Shown in pieces: positions 38,036-46,928 of a stretch of 64,000 bases of DNA. The DNA lies in NCBI RefSeq assembly GCF_024347455.1, contig NZ_AP025483.1, forward strand, positions 868,001 to 932,000, written 5' to 3'. A model generated the notes under the pieces. The model saw nothing but the letters and a program-made list of their open reading frames with translations. It had not been told where the DNA came from and did no database searches. Both the position numbers and the translations under genes were made by a program. Source of the DNA: Vibrio echinoideorum (GTDB lineage: Bacteria; Pseudomonadota; Gammaproteobacteria; Enterobacterales; Vibrionaceae). The number at the start of each line of letters is the position of its first letter. The stretch's first letter is position 1.

Positions 38036-39421
38036 TTAAGCAACCGAAGTTTCTGCTTTTGGTTCTGCTTCAAGCGTCATGTTGGTTTCTACACCATGCA
38101 TCCATGATACAAGTTTGCCAGCACAAAGAAGCAGTAAGACGCCACTGATTGTCGCTGTAATTGCGATACCACCGAAGATAGACATCGCGCCAAGCTCACC
38201 AACGTGAGAGCCCACAAGGCCAGCTACGTAGTTTGCAACGGCATTGAAGCCAAACCATGCACCCATCATTAACGATGCTAGACGAAGCGGAGCTAACTTA
38301 GTGACCAACGACAGGCCAATAGGAGATAGACAAAGCTCACCAAGAGTGTGGAAGAAGAAAGCACCGACTAGCCACAGCATTGATGTTTTCACTGTTAGGT
38401 CACCACCTTGCTCCATTACCGCGCCCATCATGCACACAAAGCCAAGAGCTAAGAAGAATAATGCCATGGCAAATTTTACTGGAGAATTTGGTTCGCGCTT
38501 ACCAAGCTTGACCCAAAATGCAGCAATGATTGGTGCAAGAGTAATGATGAAGAATGGGTTCAGAGATTGGAACCACGCAGCAGGAACTTCAAAACCACCA
38601 ATCATGCGGTCAGTGTATTGCTGAGTGTAGATGTTCATTAAGCCGCCAGCTTGTTCAAAGCCAGCCCAGAAAACAATCACGAAAAGACCCATAACCAGAA
38701 TAACTTTTAGTCTGTCGAACTCTTCTTTTGTCAGTGGTGCTTTCTCTTTAGATTTGTTCAGTGCCCTTGCTCGCGCTGCAGCTGGTACTGAACCGATGTT
38801 ACCTAACCAAGATTGAGCCATCGTTAGTTGCATAATCAGGCTAATCACCATACCAATACCAGCGGCTAGGAAGCCTGCTTTCCAGCCGAAAGAATCGACG
38901 GCAGCACCTGAAATTAAGCCTCCCAATAGTGCGCCTAAGTTGATACCCATGTAGAAAATGGTGAAAGCACCATCACGTCGGTTATCACCTTCTTGGTAAA
39001 GATCGCCAACCATGGTCGAGATGTTAGGTTTAAACATACCGTTACCACTGATAAGCAGAGCTAAACCAAGATACAGTGCATTCACTTGGTCTAATCCAAT
39101 GAAACCGTTAGGTAGAGCAAGTGTAAATTGTCCTAGCGCCATTAGTAGGCCACCAATCAGGATCGACTTACGCTGTCCTAGGTAATTATCGGCAATCCAA
39201 CCACCGATTAATGGTGTGATGTAGACTAAACCGGTGTAAATACCGTACAGATCAAGTGCGTCTTTCGTTGACCAACCAAGTCCACCGCTGAGTGTGGTGT
39301 CAGTTAAGAATAAAACAAGGATTGCACGCATTGCATAATAGGAGAAACGTTCCCATAGCTCTGTGCTAAAAAGTAGAAATAGGCCTCTAGGGTGGCCAAA
39401 GATGTTGTGATTGCTTGGCAT
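38036..39421 (-). CDS. Proton-dependent oligopeptide transporter (POT/PTR family)
   Basis: 461 residues with about 14 membrane helices. POT signature ELWERFSYYAMRAILVLFL (22-40) with the ExxERFxYY proton motif, LIGGWIADNYLGQRKSILIGG, FYMGINLGALLGGLISG and FFHTLGELCLSPIGLSL. Imports di- and tripeptides with protons across the inner membrane. Similar to the DtpA/DtpB group of E. coli; I cannot tell which member. The C-terminal tail is acidic (TNMTLEAEPKAET). Convergent with hemH. Confidence 0.9.
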   Translation of the reverse strand: MPSNHNIFGHPRGLFLLFSTELWERFSYYAMRAILVLFLTDTTLSGGLGWSTKDALDLYGIYTGLVYITPLIGGWIADNYLGQRKSILIGGLLMALGQFTLALPNGFIGLDQVNALYLGLALLISGNGMFKPNISTMVGDLYQEGDNRRDGAFTIFYMGINLGALLGGLISGAAVDSFGWKAGFLAAGIGMVISLIMQLTMAQSWLGNIGSVPAAARARALNKSKEKAPLTKEEFDRLKVILVMGLFVIVFWAGFEQAGGLMNIYTQQYTDRMIGGFEVPAAWFQSLNPFFIITLAPIIAAFWVKLGKREPNSPVKFAMALFFLALGFVCMMGAVMEQGGDLTVKTSMLWLVGAFFFHTLGELCLSPIGLSLVTKLAPLRLASLMMGAWFGFNAVANYVAGLVGSHVGELGAMSIFGGIAITATISGVLLLLCAGKLVSWMHGVETNMTLEAEPKAETSVA

Positions 39422-39911
39422 AAGTTTTACTAATTTTAGGTATTAAAAGATTTTATAGTTACTTATGTATACAGAGTGGAATAACCATCTGCAATAGGTG
39501 TCTTTTATGGTCACGATAACTTATTTTGTATAAGTTTATGAAACTGATGACTTTTATTTGTAATGTTACCCTGGTAATACGTGCTGCAAACTAATTTTTC
39601 AGATTTGAGCTGAACATGGAATGAGCAATTTAAGAGTGAATTTTAATGATTTTGTTATTATGCATTGTTAGGGTGTATTGTTTTGAATTTTAAAGGGTAT
39701 GTCATGAATGATGATCGTTGCATACACTCGTTTACAATAATGCGCCTTTTGATCTGAAAATGATCCCTGTACAATGCTTAACCACTGTTGGTACCTATAA
39801 CTTTTTGTTGATAAATTGGTCTGCTACGCATTATTTCTTGCTGCAACGGTTCATTTTATTAATGGCGATTCAACCAGTTTAGGCATGTGGTAAAATATCT
39901 AAAAATATAAA
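39422..39911. other. Intergenic region between the peptide transporter and rfaH
   Basis: 490 AT-rich bases between divergent genes. No gene is convincing; the only ORF with a ribosome-site-like sequence (ATG 39705, 17 codons) has no further support. The promoters of both flanking genes must lie here, but I cannot place them. Confidence 0.5.
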
Positions 39912-39923
39912 ATGGCTAGTAAA

Positions 39924-40430
39924 ATGAAACGTTGGTATTTACTTTACTGTAAGCGTGGTGATCAAAAACGCGCGCAGTTGCACTTAGAAAATCAAGGGGT
40001 GGAGTGCTTTTACCCCCAAATAGAAGTCGAAAAAGTGGTTCGAGGGAAAGAGAAGCAGGTCAAAGAGCCGCTATTCCCTTCTTACATCTTTGTTCGCTTT
40101 GATTACGAACTGGGCCCTAGCTTTACGACTGTTCGCTCAACTCGTGGTGTTGTGGATTTTATTAAGTTCGGCGCTAGGCCACATGAAGTCCAAGGTGACT
40201 TGGTGTATGAGCTTAAAGAGTTTGAGAAATGTTGTAGTAACGAAGCCGAAGATTGCTGTATTGAGTTTGAATCAGGGCAGGTAGTAAAAATCAATAGTGG
40301 CCAGTTTGCTGGTGTTGAAGCTATTTACCATCAAAAAGATGGTGAAGCTCGCTCTATTATGCTGGTTAAGATGATCAGCCAAGTTGTTCCGATCAGTATT
40401 GAGAACGAAGCGCTTCAAGCTCACGCATAA
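39924..40430 (+). CDS. rfaH: Transcription antitermination protein RfaH
   Basis: 168 residues from ATG 39924, which gives the normal RfaH beginning MKRWYLLYCKRGDQ; an ATG 12 bases earlier (39912) is possible, and neither has a clear ribosome site. NusG-like N domain (about 1-100; EPLFPSYIFVRFD, STRGVVDFIKFG) and a C-terminal KOW-like domain (VVKINSGQFAGVEAIY). It is recruited to long envelope-polysaccharide operons through ops sites and promotes elongation and translation. Terminator follows directly. Confidence 0.95.
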   Translation: MKRWYLLYCKRGDQKRAQLHLENQGVECFYPQIEVEKVVRGKEKQVKEPLFPSYIFVRFDYELGPSFTTVRSTRGVVDFIKFGARPHEVQGDLVYELKEFEKCCSNEAEDCCIEFESGQVVKINSGQFAGVEAIYHQKDGEARSIMLVKMISQVVPISIENEALQAHA

Positions 40431-40469
40431 GTGCAGTAATAAAAAGCAATAAAAACAGGCTTAAAAATA

Positions 40470-40495
40470 AAAAGGCGCATTATGCGCCTTTTTTA
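40470..40495 (+). terminator. Terminator after rfaH
   Basis: AAAAGGCGCA / TGCGCCTTTTTT with a 3-nt loop, between convergent rfaH and asnB. Confidence 0.92.
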
Positions 40496-40534
40496 GTCTT
40501 TAGCATTTATTCAAACGCTATGATTCGATATTTC

Positions 40535-42199
40535 TTAGTAAGAGTCGTTATGAACTGTTTGTACAGCACGACCTGAAGGGTCTACACAGTTTTTGAATGA
40601 TTCATCCCATTCAATCGCTTTTGCTGATGAGCACGCAACCGATGGACCGCCAGGTACACATTCCGCCGCTGATTCTAGAGGGAATAGCTCTTCAAAGATT
40701 TCGCGGTAAGCGTAACCTTCTTTCGTTGTTGGCGTGTTGTAAGGGAAACGGAACTTAGCAGCTTCCATTTGTTGATCCGTTACTTTTTCTTCAGCTGTCG
40801 ATTTCAACGTATCAATCCAATCGTAACCAACACCATCTGAGAACTGTTCTTTTTGACGCCAAGCAATTGAATCTGGCAGGTAGTCTTCAAAACACTCACG
40901 TAGGATGTGTTTTTCCATCTTACCGTTACCACACATCTTATCTTCAGGGTTCAGACGCATAGCTACATCGATGAACTCTTTATCTAAGAATGGTACACGG
41001 CCTTCGACGCCCCATGCTGCCAATGATTTGTTTGCACGAGCACAATCGAACATGCTTAGAGCAAGAAGTTTACGTACTGTCTCTTCGTGGAACTCTTTTG
41101 CGTTTGGCGCTTTATGGAAGTACAGGTAACCACCAAAGATCTCATCAGCACCTTCGCCAGACAATACCATTTTGATGCCCATTGCTTTGATCTTACGAGC
41201 TAGCAAGTACATCGGTGTTGAAGCGCGGATAGTCGTTACATCATAAGTTTCGATGTGGTAGATAACATCACGGATTGCGTCTAGGCCTTCCTGAATGGTG
41301 TAAGTCATCTCGTGGTGCACAGTACCGATCTTATCAGCAACTTCACGAGCCGCGATGAGGTCTGGCGCATTTTCTAGGCCAACTGCGAATGAGTGCAGTT
41401 GTGGCCACCAAGCTTCTGATTGCTCATCATCTTCGATACGCATTGCAGCAAAGCGTTTAGCGACCGCTGAAGTGATTGATGAATCAAGACCACCAGATAA
41501 AAGCACACCATAAGGTACGTCAGTCATTAGTTGGCGTTTAACCGCCGCTTCAAGCGCTTCAGTCAGCTCTTCTTTGCTCGTACTGTTGCCTTGAACTGCT
41601 GCATACTCGTTCCAATCACGTATGTAGTAGCGTTGAGGTTCTGCATCTTTTGAAGAGTAGAAGCTGCCTGGAGGAAATTCACTGATTGTTTTACATACAG
41701 GAACTAGCGCTTTCATCTCTGAAGCTACGTAGTAGTTTCCGTGGGCATCGTAACCTTGGTAAAGCGGGATGATACCAATGTGGTCACGGCCTACTAGGTA
41801 TTCGCCTTTCTCTTCGTCGTATAAAACGAATGCGAAAATACCGTTAAGTTCTTCTAAAAGGTCCGCGCCCATCTCTTGGTATAACGCTAGGATGACTTCA
41901 CAGTCAGAATCTGTCTGAAATTGGTATTTGTCTTCATAGCGTGCACGAAGTTCTTTGTGGTTATAAATTTCACCGTTTACTGCAAGAATGTGCTTTTTGT
42001 CTTGGCTGTATAATGGTTGTGCACCACTGTTAAGGCCAACGATAGCTAAACGTTCGTGAGCAAGGATTGCTTTTTCACCAGCATAGATACCAGACCAGTC
42101 TGGGCCGCGGTGACGAAGCTTTTTAGACATTTCTAAAGCAATAGGGCGAAGTGTTGCGGCATCACTTTTAATGTCGAGAATGCCAAATACTGAACACAT
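40535..42199 (-). CDS. asnB: Asparagine synthase B (glutamine-hydrolysing)
   Basis: 554 residues. N-terminal glutaminase with catalytic Cys2 (MCSVFGILD), LAHERLAIVG and AVNGEIYNHKELR; C-terminal synthetase with the PP-loop GVLLSGGLDSSI (around 230), VLSGEGADEIFGGYLYFH and EGRVPFLDKEFIDVAM. Converts aspartate and glutamine to asparagine in the cytoplasm with ATP. TTTAAAAGGAAGTTCT precedes the start. Confidence 0.97.
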   Translation of the reverse strand: MCSVFGILDIKSDAATLRPIALEMSKKLRHRGPDWSGIYAGEKAILAHERLAIVGLNSGAQPLYSQDKKHILAVNGEIYNHKELRARYEDKYQFQTDSDCEVILALYQEMGADLLEELNGIFAFVLYDEEKGEYLVGRDHIGIIPLYQGYDAHGNYYVASEMKALVPVCKTISEFPPGSFYSSKDAEPQRYYIRDWNEYAAVQGNSTSKEELTEALEAAVKRQLMTDVPYGVLLSGGLDSSITSAVAKRFAAMRIEDDEQSEAWWPQLHSFAVGLENAPDLIAAREVADKIGTVHHEMTYTIQEGLDAIRDVIYHIETYDVTTIRASTPMYLLARKIKAMGIKMVLSGEGADEIFGGYLYFHKAPNAKEFHEETVRKLLALSMFDCARANKSLAAWGVEGRVPFLDKEFIDVAMRLNPEDKMCGNGKMEKHILRECFEDYLPDSIAWRQKEQFSDGVGYDWIDTLKSTAEEKVTDQQMEAAKFRFPYNTPTTKEGYAYREIFEELFPLESAAECVPGGPSVACSSAKAIEWDESFKNCVDPSGRAVQTVHNDSY

Positions 42200-42371
42200 A
42201 GAACTTCCTTTTAAATAATTTCTAAATCAACTGCATTCAATTTGCCATTCTGGCTAAAAAAAGCAACCAGATGTGAGCAAAAAAATAATATAAAGGGTGT
42301 TATGTTAGAAATTATCTAATTATTACTCTATTTTAGTGATTGATATCTAATTGCCGTTGGGTTTTTATACA

Positions 42372-42415
42372 AAAGCCTCTCAAAAGTGCCAAAACAAGCA
42401 ATTTTAAGAGGCTTA
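42372..42415 (-). terminator. Terminator after the CPA2 antiporter gene
   Basis: On the - strand AAGCCTCTTAAAA ... TTTTGAGAGGCTT forms a long stem with one mismatch, followed by TTGTATAAAA; it lies just past the antiporter stop. Confidence 0.65.
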
Positions 42416-42431
42416 TAAGAGGGTGTTTAGA

Positions 42432-44018
42432 CTAAATTTTATTGATGTTTGGGTTTAACTGCTCACATACGTGTCGAGCAAAACCACTACCCGCTTCGCT
42501 GTAAATGTTAAACGCCGCATCGACGCCGTTTTCTTTTAGTGTTTCTAACTGATCTGTATATTCAGCAATGGCTGCTATTTGACCCTTGAAATTACGTGAT
42601 TTTAATTGTTCTAAAGTAGTTTGGTTACCTTGATGGTGAGGCATCGCCAAAATAACCAATTTTACGTTTGCTGTATCTAAGATTCTTTCCCAGAAATCTG
42701 GGTCAGTTGCATCGCCGGAAATTACGTTTCTTCCATGGCTTCTGTGGTTGTGTGCCGCTTCTTCACGAACTTCTACACCCAAACTGACTTTCCCGTAGCG
42801 TGAGCGTAATTCGTCGTATGCACCTGTACCAATTCGTCCCATTCCAAGAATGAGTACTTGTGCACGGCCCGGGTCGATAAGTTGATCTCGTTGGTGAAGC
42901 TTCTCTGCCGCGTGCTCTTTTAACCATTTTCCTGATTGTTGATACAGTTTGTGGCCAATTCGATTGAGAGGTGCGGCAATTAAGAACGACAACGAGACTG
43001 CAATAGCCACGGCAACCAGTATGTCACCAGACATCCAACCCATCTTAAAGGCAAGACCGCCGACGATGAGGCCAAATTCACTGTAGTTAAAGAGTGATAA
43101 AGAAGCGAGAAGAGACGTTCGAACACGGAACTTGAAACGATTGAGAACCAAGAAATAAAGGATGCCTTTAACGGGTAGCAACAACAAGAATAAGATCGCA
43201 AGCATAAAGCCTTGAATGGTTGGTTGCTCGGAAAGGCCAATATTCAAGAAGAAACATACAAGGAACAGTTCTTTGAGATTAAACAGTGATTTCGATAGCT
43301 CTGAAGCTTTTGGGTGACCTGCTAGTAACATACCTAGGATAAGTGCACCTAGGTCTGGCTTCATACCTACAAACTGGAACAAACCGGCACCGACCACTAA
43401 CGCAAAGAAGATGCCGAACAAAACCAACATCTCACCGTGACCAACCCAATCGAGGACTTTGTAGAATATTGGACGACAGAATGGCAAAGCAAATAATGCG
43501 ATGGCATACCATTCTGGCATTTTACCGGTGGATGCGGTTAAAAAGACCACAGCAAAGATATCCTGCATGATCAGAATACCAATCGCTAATGTTCCATAGG
43601 TCGCATTCATTTCCCCTTTCTCTTGCAGAGACTTAACCGCGAATACGGTACTCGAGAAAGAGAGAGCAAAGCCGAGCAAAACGATCTGTTCCATCGACAT
43701 GGCTGCCAGCGATGAAATACCTAGGAGCTTAAAACCAAATAAGGCGGCTGCAAAAAACAGAGTTGATAAAAGGTTGTGGATTGTAGCACCAGCCCAGATC
43801 TCTTTAGAGAGTAGGGTTTTGATGTCAAGCTTTAAGCCAATAGTAAACAGGAGCAGGGTGACGCCGAGGTCAGCCAGGGTAATGATGGTGTCATTAGTTT
43901 CAAAGCCTAGAGCATATAGCCCAAACCCTGCGACCAAAAAGCCAACGAGTGGGGGAAGGTGACACTTTAAAGCAATAAATCCTGCGATAAACGCAGTTGA
44001 TATTAATATAAGTTCCAT
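42432..44018 (-). CDS. CPA2-family cation/proton antiporter with a TrkA-N domain
   Basis: 528 residues: about 12 membrane helices (1-365; LPPLVGFLVAGFGLYALGF, LLLFTIGLKLDIKTL, LGFALSFSSTVFAVKSL, GALILGMLLAGHP) and a C-terminal cytoplasmic Rossmann domain (QVLILGMGRIGTGAYDELR, ISGDATDPDFWE). This is the KefB/KefC/YbaL arrangement: K+ or Na+ efflux coupled to H+ entry and gated by nucleotide binding. Subfamily is not certain, so no symbol. Lies between nagC and asnB on the same strand. Confidence 0.85.
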   Translation of the reverse strand: MELILISTAFIAGFIALKCHLPPLVGFLVAGFGLYALGFETNDTIITLADLGVTLLLFTIGLKLDIKTLLSKEIWAGATIHNLLSTLFFAAALFGFKLLGISSLAAMSMEQIVLLGFALSFSSTVFAVKSLQEKGEMNATYGTLAIGILIMQDIFAVVFLTASTGKMPEWYAIALFALPFCRPIFYKVLDWVGHGEMLVLFGIFFALVVGAGLFQFVGMKPDLGALILGMLLAGHPKASELSKSLFNLKELFLVCFFLNIGLSEQPTIQGFMLAILFLLLLPVKGILYFLVLNRFKFRVRTSLLASLSLFNYSEFGLIVGGLAFKMGWMSGDILVAVAIAVSLSFLIAAPLNRIGHKLYQQSGKWLKEHAAEKLHQRDQLIDPGRAQVLILGMGRIGTGAYDELRSRYGKVSLGVEVREEAAHNHRSHGRNVISGDATDPDFWERILDTANVKLVILAMPHHQGNQTTLEQLKSRNFKGQIAAIAEYTDQLETLKENGVDAAFNIYSEAGSGFARHVCEQLNPNINKI

Positions 44019-44044
44019 AACTTGTTGTTGTAGTTCCCTAGCTT

Positions 44045-44081
44045 AAAAAAACGGGCCGTGTTCATACAAACACGGCCCGCG
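44045..44081 (-). terminator. Terminator after nagC
   Basis: CGGGCCGTG / CACGGCCCG stem with an 10-nt loop; on the - strand it is followed by seven T. Confidence 0.9.
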
Positions 44082-44101
44082 GAAAATCAGAATTGTTTTC
44101 T

Positions 44102-45316
44102 TTAGTCTTCGAGTAACTTTTGAAGTAACACACCGTTGAGCATGGCACGCTTAATCATGGCAAAAGCTCCCATCGTAGGATGTTTATCGATCTGGGATGC
44201 TACAATAGGCAGGCCACTATGGAAAGCCGTTAACGACTGATTCTCTACATTGCGCTTAATTGCAGGGAAAACAATCTCTTGTGCCTTGGTAATCTCACCA
44301 GCAATGATGACTTTTTGAGGGTTAAATAAGTTAATCGTCATTGCGATAGCTTTACCTAACTGGTTTCCTACTCGAACCAAGCTCTGTTTCGCTAATTCGT
44401 CACCATTGATTGCATGGTCACAAACGTCTTGAATCGTAATATGCTCAAGCTCTGTTAAAGAAGACTCGTAGCCTTGTTTAATCAGCTTTTGCACTCGTTC
44501 AACGATAGCAGGGTTTGCCGCTACGGTTTCAAGACAACCGAAGTTACCACATTGGCATTGTTCGCCCAGTGGATCTATTTGGATATGACCAATTTCACCG
44601 ACGTTGCGGTTATGGCCAAGGAAAACTTGTCCATTAACGATAATACCAGCACCGGTACCGCGGTGAACACTGACCAAAATAGAGTCTTGGCTATCTTTAC
44701 TTGCACCGAAGTAATGCTCAGCAAGCGCCATTCCTCTAACATCATTACCCACAAAACAAGCAACATGGAATGTGTCGCGAATAATGTCGCTTAATGCCAG
44801 GTTATCGATATCCGTATTTGGCATGTACTCAACGACGCCTGTCGTAGGGTTCACCAAGCCTGGAAGGGTGACACCAATGGCAATTAATTGGTCGATCTTT
44901 GGTTGGTGCTCAGCAATGAAAGTCTTCATGTTATTGACCAAGCCTTGAGTAAGGTCTGATTGGTCCGAATAATTAAGATCTTGCTGTTGGAAAGCCAACT
45001 CATGACCGCCTAGGTCATGAAGACTTATTTGAATGTAGTCTCGTCCTAAGCGTACAGCAATAGAATGAAAAGGTTCTACTTCTGTGGTTAGGGAGATAGC
45101 GCGTCTACCGCCAGTAGACGCTTGCTGCGCAACCTCTTTAATTAGGCCGCGCTCTAAAAGTTGGCGGGTAATTTTTGTAACACTTGCCGGTGCGAGTTGA
45201 CTTACATCAGCCACTTGTATACGACTGATAGGCCCTTGCTGGTCTATTAGTCGATATACTGCCGCACTGTTTAGTTGTTTAACTAAGTCTACGTTACCTA
45301 TTTGTCCGCCATTCAT
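44102..45316 (-). CDS. nagC: N-acetylglucosamine repressor NagC (ROK family)
   Basis: 404 residues. N-terminal helix-turn-helix (QGPISRIQVADVSQLAPASV) and ROK sugar-binding part: GVTLPGLVNPTTGV, VHRGTGAGIIVNGQVF, HIQIDPLGEQCQCGNFGCLE (zinc CxCGxxGC), NLFNPQKVIIAGEI. Represses nag and related genes until GlcNAc-6-P binds. nagA ends 2 bases before its ATG, so nagA and nagC are coupled. nagE lies divergently beyond nagA, the classical arrangement for NagC looping control. Confidence 0.95.
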   Translation of the reverse strand: MNGGQIGNVDLVKQLNSAAVYRLIDQQGPISRIQVADVSQLAPASVTKITRQLLERGLIKEVAQQASTGGRRAISLTTEVEPFHSIAVRLGRDYIQISLHDLGGHELAFQQQDLNYSDQSDLTQGLVNNMKTFIAEHQPKIDQLIAIGVTLPGLVNPTTGVVEYMPNTDIDNLALSDIIRDTFHVACFVGNDVRGMALAEHYFGASKDSQDSILVSVHRGTGAGIIVNGQVFLGHNRNVGEIGHIQIDPLGEQCQCGNFGCLETVAANPAIVERVQKLIKQGYESSLTELEHITIQDVCDHAINGDELAKQSLVRVGNQLGKAIAMTINLFNPQKVIIAGEITKAQEIVFPAIKRNVENQSLTAFHSGLPIVASQIDKHPTMGAFAMIKRAMLNGVLLQKLLED

Positions 45317-45318
45317 AC

Positions 45319-46455
45319 TTAATTGTGCTCGTATTGTCCGTTAACAACAGTCGCTTTAACGTTAAAATCTCGGTCAAATACAGCGAGGTTTGCAACCATG
45401 CCTTTTTTGATTCGACCTAGCTTGCTTTCTACACCGATAGCCGTAGCTGGGTATAGTGTAGCCATGCGAAGAGCTTCGTCTAAAGCGATACCAGCGTGCT
45501 CAACTGTATTCTGAACTGCTTCAATCATAGTCAGAGCTGAGCCGCCCAGTGTGCCGTTTTCATCAACACACTTACCATCTCGGTAATATACTTTCTTACC
45601 GACAAAAATAAAGTATTCCATGTCAGCACCTGCAGGAGCTGTGGCATCCGTCACTAATACCAACTTTTCTCCCTTGATTTTGTGCGCAATTCGTATGTTT
45701 GCGTAATCAACGTGAAAGCCGTCGGCAATGATGCCTGCATAAACTTCTGGGGTGTCGTAAATCGCGCCAACAACGCCAGGCTCACGACCAACCATAGGTG
45801 TCATTGCATTGAATAAGTGAGTCGCGAAGGTAATACCTGACTCAAAACCTTGACGCGCTTCTGCGTAAGTGGCGTTGGTATGGCCGATAGAAACCACTAC
45901 GCCAGCCTTATGTAGACGTTCGATATGTTCTGGGTCGTTAAGCTCAGGAGCCAATGTCACTTTTGCAACAAGGTCACTGTTCTCACAAATAAGCTCAATC
46001 ATTTCGCTGTCTGATTTACGAATGTGATTGACGCTATGGATACCTTTTTTTGCAACGTTTAGGTACGGACCCTCTAGGTGTAAACCTAAAGATTGGTTTT
46101 GGAATTGGTTGTGGTATTCACGAGCTGCTGTAATAACCGCACGCATATCTTCGTCTGAAGATGTGATTAGCGTTGGTAAGAAGCTCGTGCAGCCAGATTT
46201 AAGGTTTGCTTTGTGCATGATCTGCATTGTGTCTGCAGTGATCTCATCGTTTAGCATTACACCGCCACAACCGTTCAGTTGTAGGTCAATGAAACCCGGG
46301 CTTAGGTTTGCTCCATCTAGGTCACGGACCTCGATTCCTTCTGGTAATTCAGAGATAGGACAGACTTTTTTGATCAATTCGTTTTTGATTACAACAGCAT
46401 GATCGGTTAGAACATCACTACCAGTGTAAATTTTACAGTTACTTAGCGCGTACAT
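45319..46455 (-). CDS. nagA: N-acetylglucosamine-6-phosphate deacetylase NagA
   Basis: 378 residues. Amidohydrolase blocks: [35 protein letters not shown] (metal Glu), [48 protein letters not shown] and [10 protein letters not shown] (catalytic Asp). Removes acetate from GlcNAc-6-P in the cytoplasm, the product of NagE import. First gene of nagA-nagC, divergent from nagE, 473 bases apart. Confidence 0.97.
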   Translation of the reverse strand: MYALSNCKIYTGSDVLTDHAVVIKNELIKKVCPISELPEGIEVRDLDGANLSPGFIDLQLNGCGGVMLNDEITADTMQIMHKANLKSGCTSFLPTLITSSDEDMRAVITAAREYHNQFQNQSLGLHLEGPYLNVAKKGIHSVNHIRKSDSEMIELICENSDLVAKVTLAPELNDPEHIERLHKAGVVVSIGHTNATYAEARQGFESGITFATHLFNAMTPMVGREPGVVGAIYDTPEVYAGIIADGFHVDYANIRIAHKIKGEKLVLVTDATAPAGADMEYFIFVGKKVYYRDGKCVDENGTLGGSALTMIEAVQNTVEHAGIALDEALRMATLYPATAIGVESKLGRIKKGMVANLAVFDRDFNVKATVVNGQYEHN

Positions 46456-46789
46456 AGTCAGCTAATCCTTATTTCGTGAGATCTTTTAAATTTTTCGTTA
46501 CCTAAATGTGGACTTAGTTTGCGAGCATCATTTACGTAACGATTTATCTTTTATGGGCAAACGGCTTCAAAAAGGGAAGCGAGTTTAAGTGTTTGAAAAA
46601 TATGTGAACAGTTCGTTTTTTATATAAGTATAGGCTAAGTATTACCGATTATTTGTCGGTCTTTTCGACTAAAATAATCGTGTATTAGTCCAATAGTTAG
46701 GTTTGAATATTATCTATAAATGTTCATTTTTTTGAATGATAAAATAAGTTTTATGATCTCGCTAGCAAAAACCTCTGTATTTGGTAAAA

Positions 46790-46811
46790 ACTGGTGATTA
46801 TGATCACAAAT
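46790..46811 (+). promoter_or_regulatory. CRP-cAMP site upstream of nagE
   Basis: The core GTGA-TTATGA-TCAC (46794-46807) is a perfect match to the GTGA-N6-TCAC centre of the CRP consensus, with flanking T/A as expected. About 120 bases before the nagE start. Confidence 0.7.
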
Positions 46812-46820
46812 GATAAGGTT

Positions 46821-46842
46821 TTAATTTGCGGAGCAAAATTAA
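46821..46842. promoter_or_regulatory. Candidate NagC operator near nagE
   Basis: TTAATTTGC-GGA-GCAAAATTAA: AT-rich dyad with a GC core, placed 12 bases after the CRP site. NagC sites are AT-rich imperfect palindromes of about this length. Confidence 0.4.
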
Positions 46843-46928
46843 TTGAATACACTGAATAGGACTAAATTGAGCGACTAAAATAAGTTTCTCAAACGAATTC
46901 TAAAAAATCCTATAGGGGGAAACAACTG

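Larger units (their letters stand above)
46456..46928. promoter_or_regulatory. nagA-nagE divergent control region
   Basis: 473 bases. Besides a CRP site (46790-46811) and a NagC-like dyad (46821-46842) near nagE, it holds TTATTTCGTGAGATC near 46480 close to nagA, which could be a second NagC half. A short-lived leader or antisense RNA cannot be excluded. No gene seen. Confidence 0.55.

Noticed and set aside
38244..38624. 126-codon + strand frame opposite the peptide transporter
   Set aside because: It lies wholly inside the transporter gene on the opposite strand, with low-complexity composition and no start signals.
39705..39758. 17-codon ORF with AAAGGG upstream in the long rfaH upstream region
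   Set aside because: No hydrophobic or other recognisable character and no terminator or promoter of its own; chance is the simpler explanation.
46028..46402. 124-codon + strand frame opposite nagA
   Set aside because: Antisense to a conserved enzyme and without independent support.
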